Source: Undibacterium hunanense (GTDB lineage Bacteria; Pseudomonadota; Gammaproteobacteria; Burkholderiales; Burkholderiaceae_D). Taken from it: a stretch of DNA of 64,000 nt. Location: assembly GCF_014284335.1 (NCBI RefSeq), contig NZ_JACOGF010000009.1, positions 124,001 to 188,000 of the forward strand. Reading direction: 5' to 3'. The notes under the pieces are model-generated. The model was not told the origin of the DNA. It ran no database searches and saw only the letters and a list, made by a program, of their open reading frames with translations. Within the stretch, counting starts at the first letter, position 1, and each line of letters begins with the position of its first letter. Made by a program: the position numbers and the translations under genes. Below are positions 62,429 through 64,000 of the stretch, piece after piece.

Positions 62429-64000
62429 ATGGACACACTTCCACTGAATACCGCTAAAACCAGCGAATTTTCCAGCTCCAGCCGTTTGCTGATATTGCAA
62501 AGTCTGGTACCGATAGCGACTAACCTGGTGTCTTCACAACTGGAAGCATTTGCCGGACGTCTGACCGAAGCCTTGTTCAAGTTGTCGGATCAGACAGTCA
62601 GGCCTGAAGAAGTGGCAATCAGTTTTCAGGCTTATCAGCAACTGAAACGCAATGGCACTACCTTTTATCGCCTGGTGGCCGGCCAGATCAATGCTGCCCT
62701 GGCCAAGGAAGTGAGCGTGGTAAACACCCGTAAGCGTGCCAGAACCGATGAAGGAAAGCAGGATTTTTCGCTGGTCAGCTTCGAAGAGATGGAGAGCAAG
62801 GTACTCAGCCGTAACCTGAGTCAGTCGCTGGAAGTGAATAATGCCGAGCAGTTGGTGGCGCTGAACATGCGTATAGGACACGTTTTGCGGCGGACACCCA
62901 TCAGCGTGTCGCAAAACCCGTTTCGTCCTGAACTGTTTGTCAAGGCGGTCCATCAGGCCTGGATGGAACTGGAACCTGATCCGGAAACCCATCACCTGAT
63001 TTTGCGTTTGTTGCAGCCGGAATTGTTTTTCCAGCTGGGTGCTATTTATAGAGAATTGAACCAGGCATTGATAGAACGTGGCATTCTTCCTGATATTAAT
63101 GACGGGTACAAGAATAAGCAAAAGAAAAGCATGCATTCGCCTACAGAAGATATTAGCGACCGCGACCCTTATCTTGAAAATAAGTTAAGAAATATTTTCT
63201 CTGGTACCTCTACGCCTGCTTCTTTCAGCAATACTGTTGGCGGTGGCGGTGGCGGTGGCGGTGGCGGTGGCGGTGGCGGTGTGGACGGCATACCTTACGC
63301 AGGCGGCCAGCAGGGCGGTAGTGGCGGAGGTAGCGCTGGTGGAGGTTTTGCCGGTGATGGCAATGTCGGCGGTGGCGGCATGCATGCACCCGATATGGTG
63401 ACCATTGACCGTCAGTTCTTTGACTACCTGACTAGCGTACAAAGGAATTTCTCGGTCAGCCCCATGCCCATGGATACGGCGCATTTGCGGCAGTTGTCGC
63501 AGCAGCCGAATGCCGAAAGCCTGACCCATATCGATCAAAGTACCATTGAGTTGCTGGCAAGGATCTTTGATTATGTGTTCAATGATGCCAGCATCCCGTC
63601 AGATATCAAGGGCCTTATCGGCCAGTTGCAGATCCCCACGCTTAAAGTGGCTTTACTGGACAAGGATTTCTTTTTTAAGGAAAACCATCCAGCCAGGGTA
63701 TTGATTGATACGCTGGCGAAATCCAGTGTCTTGCTCAATAGTGATACCACAGCAGAAGATCCTCTCTATCAGATGATAGAAGGCATCGTCGAACGCGTGC
63801 AGCAGGATTTCGATCAGCAGATAGAATTGTTTTCAGACGTTGTCGCTGATCTTGAAGCCTTTCTGAAGGAAGAAGAACAGCAAACCGAAGTTGCCATCAG
63901 TGAACCGGTGGCAGTCGCCCTGAAGCAGGAGAAAATGCGGCTGGCGCGCGAGTTTGCTGAAAACGATGTCGCCATCCGGGTTGAAACAGGTGAAGTTGCC
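62429..64000 (+). CDS. DUF1631 family protein, partial
   Basis: Open frame from ATG 62429 through the right edge (524 codons visible). The N-terminus MDTLPLNTAKTSEF, then LILQSLVPIATNLVSSQLEAFAGRL and SVSQNPFRPELFVKAVHQAW, match DUF1631, a family of large cytoplasmic proteins in beta/gammaproteobacteria often mislabelled thymidine phosphorylase. A Gly-rich low-complexity insert (about residues 270-310) separates the N-terminal part from an alpha-helical domain (LSQQPNAESLTHIDQSTIELLARIFDYVF, DIKGLIGQLQIPTLKVALLDKDFF). Function unknown. Confidence 0.85.
   Translation, partial: MDTLPLNTAKTSEFSSSSRLLILQSLVPIATNLVSSQLEAFAGRLTEALFKLSDQTVRPEEVAISFQAYQQLKRNGTTFYRLVAGQINAALAKEVSVVNTRKRARTDEGKQDFSLVSFEEMESKVLSRNLSQSLEVNNAEQLVALNMRIGHVLRRTPISVSQNPFRPELFVKAVHQAWMELEPDPETHHLILRLLQPELFFQLGAIYRELNQALIERGILPDINDGYKNKQKKSMHSPTEDISDRDPYLENKLRNIFSGTSTPASFSNTVGGGGGGGGGGGGGGVDGIPYAGGQQGGSGGGSAGGGFAGDGNVGGGGMHAPDMVTIDRQFFDYLTSVQRNFSVSPMPMDTAHLRQLSQQPNAESLTHIDQSTIELLARIFDYVFNDASIPSDIKGLIGQLQIPTLKVALLDKDFFFKENHPARVLIDTLAKSSVLLNSDTTAEDPLYQMIEGIVERVQQDFDQQIELFSDVVADLEAFLKEEEQQTEVAISEPVAVALKQEKMRLAREFAENDVAIRVETGEVA
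63239..63280 (+). repeat. GGCGGT hexamer repeat (7 copies) coding 14 Gly
   Basis: Seven perfect copies of GGCGGT in frame inside the DUF1631 gene. Slippage by whole units keeps the frame and changes the linker by two Gly per unit. More Gly-rich sequence follows. Confidence 0.95.

Noticed and set aside
62534..63136. 200-codon minus-strand frame inside the DUF1631 gene
   Set aside because: Antisense to a frame that stays open to the window edge and matches DUF1631.

Overview
The window looks like a chromosomal segment of a betaproteobacterium of the order Burkholderiales, most likely Oxalobacteraceae (an Undibacterium- or Herminiimonas-like genus). This rests on gene content and order (hemF-nadD-rsfS-rlmH-maf-rng; msbA and waaF next to dnaE; a DUF1631 gene) and on intermediate base composition. 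The genus is an inference. I saw no rRNA, tRNA, CRISPR array, prophage or integrated plasmid. The only mobile-type element is a REP-associated transposase with its repeats.

Layout. 1-5143 (minus): a tightly overlapping zinc-starvation operon (COG0523 GTPase, QueD-like, FolE2, alternative dihydroorotase, His-rich DUF2796 protein, ABC ATPase cut by the window edge). It is headed by a Zur-like palindrome. Two more copies of that palindrome sit on a divergent promoter in front of a 30-codon ORF and a MazG-type gene (5.5-6.1 kb). 6.2-10.1 kb: MFS carrier, DUF3592 protein, lipoprotein, EVE and VOC proteins. 10.3-14.5 kb: operon of two different FAD oxidases and a beta-barrel-like protein. 14.9-22.5 kb: a second MFS carrier, a coiled-coil membrane protein, two paralogous outer-membrane barrels, TfoX-N, DUF4124, EamA and DUF1445 genes. 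22.6-28.6 kb: LysR regulator, a beta-lactamase-fold protein without its catalytic Lys, DUF4399, a RAYT with REP/BIME repeats, two small or secreted proteins.

28.8-35.2 kb (minus): glnS, then a three-gene signalling unit (TonB-dependent receptor, periplasmic binding protein, HAMP-GGDEF cyclase). 35.5-46.4 kb (plus): dnaE, O-antigen ligase, msbA, AhpD-like, waaF, and an NMT1-PAS-GGDEF cyclase. 46.4-49.3 kb (minus): a Ras-like GTPase with two Roadblock/LC7 proteins and a protein of unknown function. This is the best candidate for a poorly described system here. 49.9-57.9 kb (minus): PLD nuclease, then housekeeping genes rng, maf, rlmH, rsfS, nadD, hemF, purD, yebC. 58-64 kb (plus): HerA-like ATPase, EamA, quinone oxidoreductase, small membrane protein, and a DUF1631 gene running off the right edge.

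Functional themes are survival of zinc shortage with metal-sparing isozymes, cell-envelope/LPS assembly, and c-di-GMP or GTPase signalling fed by periplasmic sensors. All functional calls are from reading the sequence; no database search was run.
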